DNA of 64,000 nucleotides, taken from the NCBI GenBank assembly GCA_043228905.1, contig JBHGNT010000007.1, positions 22,568,001 to 22,632,000 of the forward strand. Direction: 5' to 3'. Origin of the DNA: Azolla caroliniana (taxonomy: Eukaryota; Polypodiophyta). The translations under genes were made by a program, and so were the position numbers. This document shows, one piece after another, positions 36,526-46,918 of this stretch. A model generated the notes under the pieces. It made no database searches, was not told where the DNA came from, and saw nothing but the letters and a program-made list of their open reading frames with translations. The first letter of the stretch is position 1. The number at the start of each line of letters is the position of its first letter.

Positions 36526-38437
36526 TTTTAGATAAAAGCTAGAGAGCTGCTCTAAAAACATCGAAACATAGCTTTCACATTGCAAAGGATTGAAGTGGCT
36601 TAATGCACCCAGGTTGTGGTGAGAGGCTGCCTTAAACTCTAGAAGTGTATGACATTGCCTTATGAAAGCCTTTGGATTCTGAGGTTAAAGACAATGCCTT
36701 AAAGGCAAGCTTGATTTTTAGAAAAATAGCTTCCTATTGTAGGAGCTTTCCCAAGTATTTTGTAATGGACATGTATTCCTTTTATTTACAAAGATTTATT
36801 CTCATTCCTTTATAGTTATGAACAGTTTGAGAAGCATATGACTGATGCTATTTTAGTGACAAATCACACATGATCCGATAACTGTGTATATTTAGATTTT
36901 AAACTTAATGAGATAACTTAATGCGTAGTTGACAAATCACAAATCTTCACCTTGACCAAATCACACATGAGCCGACAACTGTGTGCAGTTTGATCTTAAA
37001 CTTAATGAGATAACTTAATGCATAGTTTCCTTGTGCATGAAAATTTTGACTAAAGAAATCTCCAATTTCACTTCCCATGGTATATACTGTCTGCAGAAAT
37101 TGTGTGCTTCCCAAGATATCAACCTTTAATACTTTGAAGCGGTGGCAACACCTATTCTATTTCTGTTTTCTGAATTCAGATCTCATTTGAGGTCAATTGA
37201 ATGATCCATTGACTTGTTATTATTATCAAGATTTGCAGGTTTCAAGTGATAACAAATATGTTTCATCAGGTTATTTTATCTACGTTATTCATGTTGCGAG
37301 CAGAAATTTGGCGATGATGGGGATGGAGGCAGCAACCTACATCATATAGACACAGAATATATACAGTACCCACTAGTATGTATGTATCTAAACATGTTCT
37401 TTTACTTGTGGTTTCTTTTGACAGACCACTTCTTTTACTTTTAGTTTCAATTTCAACAGAAAACTCTGAAATTGACCTAATTCTTTGTTTCCACCAATGC
37501 CCATACGTTTTCACCATCACCCCTCAACCCCAAATGAGAGAAAGAAGGATTGAACCGACCATGAGGTTTATGGATGTTAATATATCTTTATTTCTCTCTT
37601 TGGTAACTAGGGTTTTGGACCAGAAGTAAGATATCAGTACCTTGTCCCTGAAATAGAAAGGTTATGGTTATGGTGCCTTGTCCCAAGATTCCTATGGAAG
37701 AGTGAAGCATTCTTCTTCATATCCTACTTTGTGGTTTGCCTCTGTTTTATAATAAAGTGATCTTGAATATTGGTGATGCACTTGAGCTACTTAAAGCTAT
37801 GAATGTGGCGGTCAATAGCTTATGTTCGAGTATTACAATAAAATTTGTAAATGTAAAAGAAAGTTATGGAAATTAAAGAGTTTCTACCTATCGAATTTGT
37901 AGATTTATGGGATGGATTCGGTCCCATCCCATAGATCACAATCAGTATTGTGTGGGTGTGAACAAAATATGCTCACAACCACATATTACTGAGATTTTAC
38001 CTCGAATTGAAAGGTATGGAACTCTATTCTATGGCCTCAGTTTGTACACATTCAAGGTTTTGGTCCACTTACAAAATGATGTTTGTCGTTATTATTAGCT
38101 CAAGAGATCTCAATACATCTATCATGCCACCGTATTATTCGATGATGTGCATTGAGTTGTCTTTCTGTCCATAGGCAAACTGGTCCCAAGAAAGGGAACA
38201 TACAAGTGGTCCAAAAAAGCAAAACTTGCCAAAAGCCTCAATAAGCCAGCCCAAGCGACATAGGAACGTGGCATTCCCTTCAAGTTGATAATTAATTTCT
38301 TAATAAAATGAAGAAACTGTAACTTCAAAATATCTGTATTTTATTGAGGGGGAACTGCATCTTATAGGAAGAATGCCAAATTATATGTCTAAATAAAAAG
38401 TTTGGTTGCGCATCATAATTGCTTTGTAATCAAAGGA
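36526..38437. other. 3' flank and intergenic, with a duplication
   Basis: The 3' UTR of the RNA-binding protein gene lies to about 36800. A block containing CTTAATGAGATAACTTAATG is duplicated in tandem (about 36858-36930 and 36957-37028). A 9-bp hairpin, ATGGGATGG with its complement, is at 37908-37933. No further gene is seen. Confidence 0.45.
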
Positions 38438-38852
38438 GAGGTAAGTGCATCATTGATTGTGTTATACTCTTTAATAACTAAAGTAAGGCATGTATATGTT
38501 TGTAAGACAAGTGTACAAGTCCCTGCATTAGATTGCCTATAAGAAAAATGGAGCAAAGGTGAGGTAAGTGCATCAGTGGTTGCGATATACTTTTAATGTT
38601 GAATATGATAGTGACAGTGACCAAGACATGCCCACATACATTTTTAGGTGTATGTTTGTAAGACAAGTGTACAAGTGCCTAAATTAGATTGCCTGTAAGA
38701 AAAATGGAGGAAAGGTGAGGTAAGTGCATCATTGATTGCGTTGTACTCATAACTTCAAATATGACAATAAGTAAGGCATGTGCATATGCATTTCTAGGTG
38801 TATGTTTGCAAGATAAGTGTGTTAAGTGCCTACATTAGATTGCCTATTAGAA
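38438..38852. repeat. Three irregular tandem repeats
   Basis: Copies starting GAGGTAAGTGCATCA lie at 38438, 38561 and 38717 (periods 123 and 156). They share TTTGTAAGACAAGTGTACAAG and ATTAGATTGCCT. The first copy lacks about 30 bases. Confidence 0.8.
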
Positions 38853-38865
38853 AACTAGGCAACAA

Positions 38866-39722
38866 GTAGGCCCAGAATTTGATGGGCATTTTTTAAAGAT
38901 GTATGTCATATGACATGAGAATGCAAAAACTAACATGTCATTTCACATGCAAATTTTAATAGTGAAAAGATCTATATGATGCTTCATTGTTATACATTTC
39001 ATTATTATAGAAAGTACACCGAGATGCACAAATAAATGTATAACTACCTCACAAAGATAATAAAATACATAAAATAAATATCATGTTTTTTTCTCCCAAA
39101 AAAAACATTATTTCGCATAAGTAAATATCGTGTTTTTTTCCCAAAAAAACACTACTTTGCATAAAATAAATATCGTGTTAATGTTTTTACTAATAAGTAT
39201 GAAAAAAAAAGGTTATGTTTGAAAAAAAAAAGGTTAGTAAAAAATTTAGTTTTAACTTAAAATGTAAAACATTAAAACCTAGAGTTTACACTCTTAAAGT
39301 ATTTAATAAAGGTTATTGTTTAAAATTTCAACTAATATTATTAGTAAAGAATAAATATTTGAGAATATATGTACATTATACATATATCATTATTACATGA
39401 TGGTATTATTTTAAGCATGTTATAAAAAACATATATTTTTTTGGAAAAAACACATATAATTTAAATATATTATTATACACACTTCATAGTATCTATAATA
39501 AGTAATATATGTGTATATAATATATATGACATGGAAAATAGTATTTTAGCATGTCATTTGACACACATAATTTGTAGGGGCCTTTCACATGAAAAATGGA
39601 AATTTAAACTTTATGGTCACATGATGGGCATTTTTATTATGTGTATGTTTTTTATGGGCAAAATGGCCATTGATTGGCATGACACCCGTCAAATTCTTGC
39701 CTTGCCCACAAACCCAAGAAAT
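38866..39722. mobile_element. Possible MITE, AT-rich
   Basis: AGAATTTGATGGG near the left end is matched in inverted form (CCCGTCAAATTCT) near 39690. The AT-rich interior repeats CATGTCATTT-type motifs and their complements. Outer ends and target duplication were not resolved. Confidence 0.3.
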
Positions 39723-40230
39723 TAAGAGTAAAATAAACAATAAAAAGAAACACAATGTAGACCAATGGCAATGTCCTTATTGAGATGAATTTGATCGTTC
39801 AAAAGTATGTCTATAGATTATATAGTTCCTATGTCTTCATCCGGCCCTTGCCCAGAACACTTGTCTACCATGGCTGTTGGAGATGAATTACCTTCAAACT
39901 CTTTCCATGTAGATGTTAATATGCCATCTCCGTGCATTTTAGTACCACAGAAGAAGATAATTAATATCAAGGCATCAAATAAATATCTCTCAAATCCAAA
40001 AGACTTGATTATATGTATGTTGCAAATATATTCAAATTCATAGTAAGCCCTCTCTTATGCCACCTCCTCGCAATTTGGTACCATATAAGAGGATAATTAA
40101 TATCAAGGCATCATACAAATATTTCTCAAGTTTAGAAAGCTTGACAATACCCAGGTTGTAAATATTTTCAAACGAATAGTAAACCCTCTCTATGGCCTCA
40201 ATCTAGCACATTATGTATCTGCGCCACTTT
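39723..40230. repeat. 136-bp tandem duplication
   Basis: Two diverged copies, about 39921-40056 and 40057-40192, both contain GATAATTAATATCAAGGCAT. No gene is seen. Confidence 0.65.
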
Positions 40231-40680
40231 TCAATAGGTACTTTTGAGTTCAAATTGCATTAAGAGAACCCATTTTGTGTGCATTTTCCATGCTATATGT
40301 GAAGAAAAACACAACTCCTCCATGTAGGAGGAAGCATGAGTTCCAAATTTTTGTTGAGTATATTTGTGATCTTTTGGACAATCCACTTTCGTCCATAAGC
40401 ATATGAATTGCGATGAGATTGGTCTACTGTATTGTGAGCTTTCTAAAACCCCACTTTGCCTTGAGCTTGCTTGTTGTTGAGCTCCACGTATCTCCTTAGT
40501 TTCAATTGAATGACACATCCAAAGGGTTTGGCCACTGGGAACCAGCCACCACGTGCGAGTGATAGTCTCCTGCATTCATTGGATGTACCCCATTGAAAGT
40601 CTACAAGGAAGGCATGGCATATTATAGAGCAAATGTTGAACATTAAAAAAAGCCATACACATGTTTCCGCAATTTCCAAA
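40231..40680 (-). pseudogene. Unidentified decayed coding fragment
   Basis: Overlapping minus-strand frames (40575-40231 and 40679-40443) can be read as one product with a frame change, for example RGGWFPVAKPFGCVIQLKLR. The composition is protein-like but I recognise no domain. It is probably a transposon piece. Confidence 0.25.
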
Positions 40681-40945
40681 TGTGAGTTTGTGGAAGCCTC
40701 TCCCCTTTCTATTGTTGGGCTTTGCTAATATCTTCCACTATGAAGAAATAGAAAGCACATGAGAGCATAAGGGGTGAAGACATCCACATAAGCACAAGTT
40801 CCATAAAACATAATAAACGTGTTCATGCAAGCATACAAACGTTTGGAAACGAACACATTTGAAAAGGGAAAAATATGTGTTCCTTTCTTTTTTTTCTTTG
40901 TTGTGCTACTATTGCCTGAACCTATGTCTTGGGTTTGAATCCCAA

Positions 40946-40992
<47 letters not shown>

Positions 40993-43067
40993 GTCATAGT
41001 AAAATTTTATGTTAGTGTCATGTTTCTTCATATTCTCGAATATACGTTAAACGTTTGATTATAATCTAAAATGACATATTTTGATTCAATCTCTATAGTT
41101 CATACTCATTTTTTTGTAAAGCTCTAAACTGAAGAAATTCATACCTTCACTAGTTGCGAGATGAGAACATTGATAATTGCAAGATGAGCTCATCATCAAT
41201 ACAATTATGTCTTTGAATTATGTGATTTTTATGTTCGTGGTTTCTAATGTTGTTTAATAGTTACGTAATTCCTAAGTTTTGAACTTTCAATTGTGTTGAC
41301 ATTTGATTCAATCAATATATAATATAGACCATAGTTCTTTTTTGAAATTCCAATCTTTATTTTTTTTCCAACTTATAAGTCCAATTCAACTTTGAGATGA
41401 TTTACCATACACGTTTGATTGAATCATTCTCAAATGGGAATGCATGTATGGTTCATTCTATGAGCACAACATTGAGGGAATCAAAGACATTACAGATAAA
41501 ATATGTAGAGGCCCATAAATGATATATTATTTTTAATCACCTAATACAAAAAAACACTATGAAATTTGCCCTCTACGCAACTATACCTGATTGCTTGAGG
41601 AAGCGTAATGTAACCTTAGTTCTCTAACTTGAGGTTTAGGCATGGGCTAATTCATAAGGAATGAAGGGTAAGGATCTAGTTATTCTCCATTTTATCGTGA
41701 GAGATAACTTTAGAGTGTTTCACCACTTCACTGCTTATAGTCAAGTAGTCAAGTGTGAAACAAACTAATGTATAAGATTTGAGGCTCTACAAGAGGAGTA
41801 ACTACCTTCATGAAGGGATCATCTTTGTTATGTTGATAGAGACTTTGACAGTGTGGTAAAGCTTCTTGTGCCTCCTTCAAACCCAAGGTACAACCCATGT
41901 TCAAACTCAGTGGTATAGGACATCGATTGGGGACTTGGATTCATCTCTAACCTTCACTAGGGGTGGTCTAGCACCCTTTTTTCCTTAATTTTTGCTCAAT
42001 GCTATTTAGATTCTCTTACAATTTTGATGCATTTGTGATATGGAACACGACGTTTCTTAGGTTTGGAATGTGTCATTCATTAGGTTTGGCCCCTCGTGAT
42101 TGCTCAATATGTATTATAATACACATAGCATTAGTTGTTTATCTCATATGTTTTAACTTTTAATATGAGCCTTGTAATGTTCTGTTGTTTCACAATCATG
42201 AGGAAGTACTTGGAGGAGGAGTGATCACGTGTGTTCTAGTTTATGACATCTGAAGATCACCGCATACATGCTTGTCTCTTGCTACAAAGCAAGTGAGTGT
42301 TTGTGTGTTGGGCCAAGTCAAAAGCACCAAGGTATACTGCCAAATGAGTAGATTTTTGTCCCGTGTCAAGGAACAACTAATTCGAGCTTGATCGCCACCA
42401 ATCTATGGTGGTTGTCCCCATCCACAAGGTGTAATTTTATAGATATTTTTAGATATTTGTCATGTTTCGAAATGGTCATTGGTTGGCACGTCAAGCCACG
42501 CTGACAACTTGCATCAAGTTAGTGATTGCTATTTTTCTTTATGTTGTCATGAAAATTCGTGGACACGCGCTTTCCCTTGGACAATTTTTCGACACTTTCT
42601 GGATGGATGGATCACACCTTTCTTTGAAATGTGAATATGTTACCATTGGGACCCCTCTTTTGCTTGAAAACCATTGAATGAAAAACCCTAGAAAAATACT
42701 TTTAAAGACAATTACCTAAAATAGGAAATGTTTAATATATTTGGGATTAATTACCTAACATGGAGCAATTTTACAATGTAATGGGGTGGGTGGGATATTA
42801 CCTAAATAGGAAAGAAAGTATACTTAGCTTGGGAAAGGTAGAATTTGCTTCAAAGCAAGGATCAATTGGTGTTTGGGCAATTTTATGAATGATAAATTCA
42901 TTAATGCAAGTGATAATTACTTAATTGAGAAAGTAACTTAATTGGGAAACTAGGGTTTGCTTGTAGAAGGATTAATTGGTTGTGTTTTGGGGGCAATTTT
43001 ATGAGTGATTAATTCAAAATTTTAACTAAGTATGAAGCTCCTGCACTTAATTAATTAATTAATTTAT
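40681..43067. other. Intergenic
   Basis: A CT microsatellite lies at 40951-40990, preceded by GGGTTTGAATCCC (40929-40941), a B-box-like SINE trace. No gene is recognised in the rest. Confidence 0.4.
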
Positions 43068-43108
43068 CGCCAGGACCGACACCCCCACCCTTAGGGCCGG
43101 TCCTGGCG
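43068..43108. repeat. GC-rich hairpin downstream of the carrier gene
   Basis: Perfect 11-bp arms (CGCCAGGACCG, 43068-43078; complement at 43098-43108) enclose a 19-base loop, right after an ATTA repeat. The motif AGGGCCGGTCCTG resembles hAT ends, so this may be a foldback or excision scar. Confidence 0.6.
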
Positions 43109-43239
43109 GACAAAAAATAAATGGCATTAGTGTCTAGCGATATTGTGGCGGTCGCCAATCGATCGATCAAACAAATTAATCAATAGATCAATTGTCGGAC
43201 CAATCGAATCGGGGGTGGACTAGTCAGGCCTTGGATCGA

Positions 43240-44253
43240 TCAAAAGCTAGCGGAGATCCTTCGGATCTGCTCGAGTGAGACAAAGAGGACAACGGTGAAG
43301 GGGCCTTGGCGCATGACGGTGGGGAGGAAGCCCTTGTAGAGGGCTCCGGGGCCTTCGGATCGGACAGTCTTAACCAAGCAATCGAGCGCGCCCGCGTACT
43401 CACCTTTGCCGGCATTCATAACCCTAGTCTTTACGACATCGATGGGGTTGGAGGCGACGGCGGCCACGAAGCCGGCCACTCCGCTAGCCCCGACATGGGT
43501 CACGATCCCGTCCCCGCCGATCCCTTCTTTCACACTGTCATAGGTTGCGAGCTGGGCCGCGGTCACCACCATGGCGCGTTGGACGGTGAGGGCCGAGCCT
43601 CGCCACAAGGAGGTGAGCCCCTCGCTACGCACCATGCGTGCCAATGCGTCCCCCACCCCCGCGTAGTTGCGCCGCTCTCCGGCCGGGAGCCGTCCATCGG
43701 CTTGCATCCTCACCATGGCCACATCGGCCGGGTTCCCGATCGCCGCGCCCACCGCCCCGGCCACCAGGCCCGCCGCGATCTTCTTGGCTATGGGCAATTG
43801 CGGCTGCCCCTCGCTCTTCCCCGCCGAGGAAGAGGACGAGGACCAACGCTGCTTGAGCACATCGTATAGCCCCATTCGGGTCGTGGAGTAGAGGCATTGG
43901 CGCAGCATGGTGGCCGACACGCCCGAGAAGAGCGCGCGCGGGCCCTCGGCCCGGACGATCCGTGCCGCCACCGCCACGGGGCCCGGCGCGGCGGTGAGTG
44001 GGGTCGAGTGGGAGTGATGGTGGTGCAAGTGATCGTGGATATGGGCCACACGTGCCATACCGCCCATGTTAAGGTTCCACGCGGGTCGGAGCGAGACTTG
44101 GGCGGGACTAGGGATGGGAGCGGGTGCGGGTGCCCGAGGGGTGGGTTGGGGACCCTCGAGCTGCATCCGGACCTTGACAAGGTCTAAGGGATGGGTGGAG
44201 CAGCCGGCGATGATAGACGCAAGGCCGCCCTCGACAAACCCCTTCAAGCCCAT
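43240..44253 (-). CDS. Mitochondrial dicarboxylate/uncoupling-type carrier (SLC25)
   Basis: An intronless minus-strand frame of 337 residues runs from ATG 44253 to TGA 43240. It has three carrier repeats with the signatures PLDLVK (22-27), PADVAM (174-179) and PIDVVK (269-274), each followed by the usual RMQ/RVM stretch. The start MGLKGFVEGGLASIIAG and the His/Pro-rich loop after repeat 1 helix 1 (about 35-90) match the plant DIC subfamily (also called UCP4-6). That subfamily exchanges malate, succinate, oxaloacetate, phosphate or sulfate across the inner mitochondrial membrane. The second signature lacks its charged residue at the last position (M for K/R), as in other DICs. The gene is far more GC-rich than its surroundings. 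Confidence 0.88.
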   Translation of the reverse strand: MGLKGFVEGGLASIIAGCSTHPLDLVKVRMQLEGPQPTPRAPAPAPIPSPAQVSLRPAWNLNMGGMARVAHIHDHLHHHHSHSTPLTAAPGPVAVAARIVRAEGPRALFSGVSATMLRQCLYSTTRMGLYDVLKQRWSSSSSSAGKSEGQPQLPIAKKIAAGLVAGAVGAAIGNPADVAMVRMQADGRLPAGERRNYAGVGDALARMVRSEGLTSLWRGSALTVQRAMVVTAAQLATYDSVKEGIGGDGIVTHVGASGVAGFVAAVASNPIDVVKTRVMNAGKGEYAGALDCLVKTVRSEGPGALYKGFLPTVMRQGPFTVVLFVSLEQIRRISASF

Positions 44254-44282
44254 GACCCTTGACCCGCGTGGCGGACAACTAA

Positions 44283-44492
44283 GGGGGTATCGGGGTTATG
44301 GACCCTCAGCTCAGATGGATACCAAAAACCCAACAAAACAAGATGGCTCTTTAACTAAAATGAATGGGAGTCTTTGCTTGGCTACTAGGGGTATTGGGGT
44401 TATGGACCCTCAGATCAGATGGATACCAAGAACCCAACGAAACAAGATGGCTCTTTAACTAAAATGAATGGGAGTCTTTGCTTGTCTAAATG
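44283..44492. repeat. 105-bp tandem duplication upstream of the carrier start codon
   Basis: Copies lie at 44283-44387 and 44388-44492 with only a few differences. The first begins 29 bases upstream of the carrier ATG, so both lie in its leader or core promoter. Confidence 0.9.
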
Positions 44493-44881
44493 ATAGCCAA
44501 TTAGGGAGATGGAGAGACAAACAATTAACAAGAAGAAGAAGACACCATGGAATGAATGGATATGCAAGAATGAATGGAAATGAGGGAGTTTCTAGAGACT
44601 TATATATATGCCATCATAGAGAGAGAGAGAGAGAGAGAGAGACCTTTGGAGGCAAAGACAAAGACAAAGGGAAGGCTTCTTCTTGAGGAGCCAAGTAAGG
44701 CCTCATTTTTCCATGGAATTGATACACTTTTTATGTATGTGTGTGTGTGTGTGTGTGTTTGGTCATTATTTTTCTCTTCACACCACCACTCCTTTTGCTA
44801 TTTGAGGGCCCATCCTCCTAAGGTGTGTCAAGTGACACCTCTAGTTTTACACACACATATTTGTATGTATGTGTGTGTGTC

Positions 44882-44923
<42 letters not shown>

Positions 44924-45299
44924 TTGTGTATATTATGTGTACACTGTAATGACCTTGGTCTTCATGGTGCTCCGAGTGATCACCATTCGGTGGTCCTCGT
45001 CAATCTCCACACGTTCTAGCCAGCAATCACCTTTTACCTTTTCCTCATCGATTCTCCTCAAACTCGGTTACCAAGCTTTATTCGGCACCTTTCACTTATT
45101 GATTTCGAGGAGAGAAGCAGAGCCAAGCATAAAATATGTGCTATTTTCAAATCCCCAGCTCTGCTTTTATTATGTCCTTGCTTTCTTCTAGTTGCCACAC
45201 TTGTGCCAATCCCACATGAAAAGCAAAGAAGAAGGTTGGAGTTCATGACAACACATTTTTCTCAACCAAATGAAACGAAATGGCTCTTTGCAAAAGACT
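44493..45299. other. Intergenic with GA and GT microsatellites
   Basis: There is a GA tract at 44619-44642 and GT tracts at 44735-44758 and 44868-44922. No gene is seen. Confidence 0.5.
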
Positions 45300-45400
45300 T
45301 GAGGAATGTAGCTCAATTGGTACGGCAATCCAATGAAAAGGCTAGAAGATCATGTGTTCAACACGTGCATTCTGCCATCTAGTATATTTGAGCCCCTCTC
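45300..45400 (+). mobile_element. tRNA-derived SINE fragment
   Basis: A-box-like TAGCTCAATTGG at 45309-45320 and a degraded B box, GTGTTCAACACG, about 34 bases downstream give the spacing of a Pol III tRNA promoter. A tail boundary was not found. Confidence 0.5.
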
Positions 45401-45851
45401 TGCATGGGTTGATAAATATACCACTAGTGAACAACCCCAATATAGAGAAATGTATGTGCTTCAAGTTTACTAGAAAATAAATACATACCACCTTTAGTTC
45501 AACATATCCCAATTATGATGTGATCCCCAATATCTTAGAAAGAGAAAAACTATCTCCATCTCTAATCTTGGGTTGAGTTATGTAAATTGTGCAAATACCC
45601 ATTGTCATGGTGTCAAATAACATAGTCGCAAAACTCACAAATCTAAGAAATGTAAATGTAACCCTAAATGGACATGGTATCAAATTATTAGTATCTTTAA
45701 CTTGAATAATGTTAAAGAAGCAACTCTCTCTCTCCTTTATTGTAATTAGCTTACCCCAATGGTAAGTCGATAACACTACAAGCACTTTGTCTTGGGTTTG
45801 AAACCCAATTTCCTCACCTCTTTATTTATATACTTCATATATATCTCTATT
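45401..45851. other. Intergenic with a further SINE-like trace
   Basis: TTAGCTTACCCCAATGG (45747-45763) and GGGTTTGAAACCC (45796-45808) have A-box/B-box spacing on the plus strand. This may be another old SINE. No gene is seen. Confidence 0.35.
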
Positions 45852-45926
45852 TTACTAGATGCCACTATGGAATGTAGGGGTTGAACCCATGACCACCTGG
45901 TCTCCATTGGACAACCTTACCAATTG

Positions 45927-45931
<5 letters not shown>
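45852..45931 (-). mobile_element. tRNA-derived SINE
   Basis: On the minus strand AGCTCAATTGGTAAGG (A box, about 45915-45930) and GGGTTCAACCCC (B box, about 45877-45888) lie at tRNA-like spacing, a good match to the consensus TRGYNNARNGG/GGTTCRANNCC. The 5' end abuts a CT tract (45926-45976). Confidence 0.6.
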
Positions 45932-45976
<45 letters not shown>

Positions 45977-45980
<4 letters not shown>

Positions 45981-46278
45981 GTCGGCTATGCACAAGTTTG
46001 CGAGTCTGAGTATCACACTTCGATACAATGCTCTGCCTTTGATCATATTCGACCATGCTTTCCACATCTCTTTGATCGAGCCCAATCTTTGCATGAATTC
46101 CTCTCACAACCACAATGTGCACTCTCGATTGCAACATTCATTGGTAAAGTTCTTGAACATCGAGAGTCACTACTCACTTTCACACGTATCACGTGAAATG
46201 TAATATTTTTGGTCTCATAGGTCATATTTGACCTCCGAAGACGATAATATAATCTATCTATCTATCTATCTATCTCTG
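45977..46278 (+). mobile_element. LINE 3' end with (ATCT)n tail
   Basis: The frame 45924-46196 carries CSAFDHIRPCFPHLFD, resembling a zf-RVT C-terminal region. The element then ends in GACGATAATATAATC and an ATCT tetranucleotide tail (46251-46275). It is related to the TTCTAA-tailed family by the GACGATAA motif but has a different tail. Confidence 0.55.
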
Positions 46279-46429
46279 GTAAAAGCACACAATTATATTA
46301 ATTGTATATAAAATCCACTTAGTTACAACACTTCTTAGTCTCTCTCTTTTTTCCCTTTTTTTCCTTTTTTTTGGTAAAAGCACACAAATATAATAATTCC
46401 ATGTAAAATCCACTTAATTACAACACTTC

Positions 46430-46442
<13 letters not shown>
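46279..46442. repeat. Tandem duplication, about 95 bp
   Basis: GGTAAAAGCACACAA starts copies at 46279 and 46373. Both continue to AATCCACTTA and end in pyrimidine-rich sequence. Confidence 0.75.
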
Positions 46443-46474
<32 letters not shown>

Positions 46475-46481
<7 letters not shown>

Positions 46482-46905
46482 ATATGAGTAGTAATGCTGG
46501 TAGAGCCCTTACACTACTTCGCACTCAATCTCACAAGTTAGGTGTCGAAGTTGCATCATGGTATCAAAATGTAACGAATTTGAAGACATGCAAAGTATGC
46601 AATGAAGGCATGGTAGAGGATGAATGTCACTTGTTCTTCACATGCTCAACATATAGTGCAATTCGTTCAAGATATGCTAACATACTAAGAGGGAGTGATA
46701 ACTTAAGTTCCATACTTAAGACACCACCTAAAAGATTGAGCTAATATGTGCATGCTTTATTCACACATATAGACTTTGTGCTTCAATGTATGAATATCCC
46801 TTCTTAAAAAGGAGACACATATCAAGAACACATGTATACTCTGGTCCCATATGTCAAAATTGGCCTCTTTATGGACGATAAAAATTCTAATTCTAGTTCT
46901 CTCTC
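46475..46905 (+). mobile_element. LINE 3' fragment inserted in a CT microsatellite
   Basis: It encodes the zf-RVT part (CKVCNEGMVEDECHLFFTC) and is very similar to 3720-4163. It stops with a TAA at 46742-46744 and then continues to the shared 3' end with a TTCTAA tail. CT repeats border both ends (46438-46474 and 46899-46918). Confidence 0.8.
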
Positions 46906-46918
46906 TCTCTCTCTCTCT

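Noticed and set aside
36286-36585. Thr/Ile-rich minus-strand frame
   Set aside because: It is antisense to the glycine-rich tail of the RNA-binding protein.
43306-44187. Several long plus-strand frames opposite the carrier gene
   Set aside because: High GC makes antisense frames open; the minus-strand carrier has three clear family signatures.
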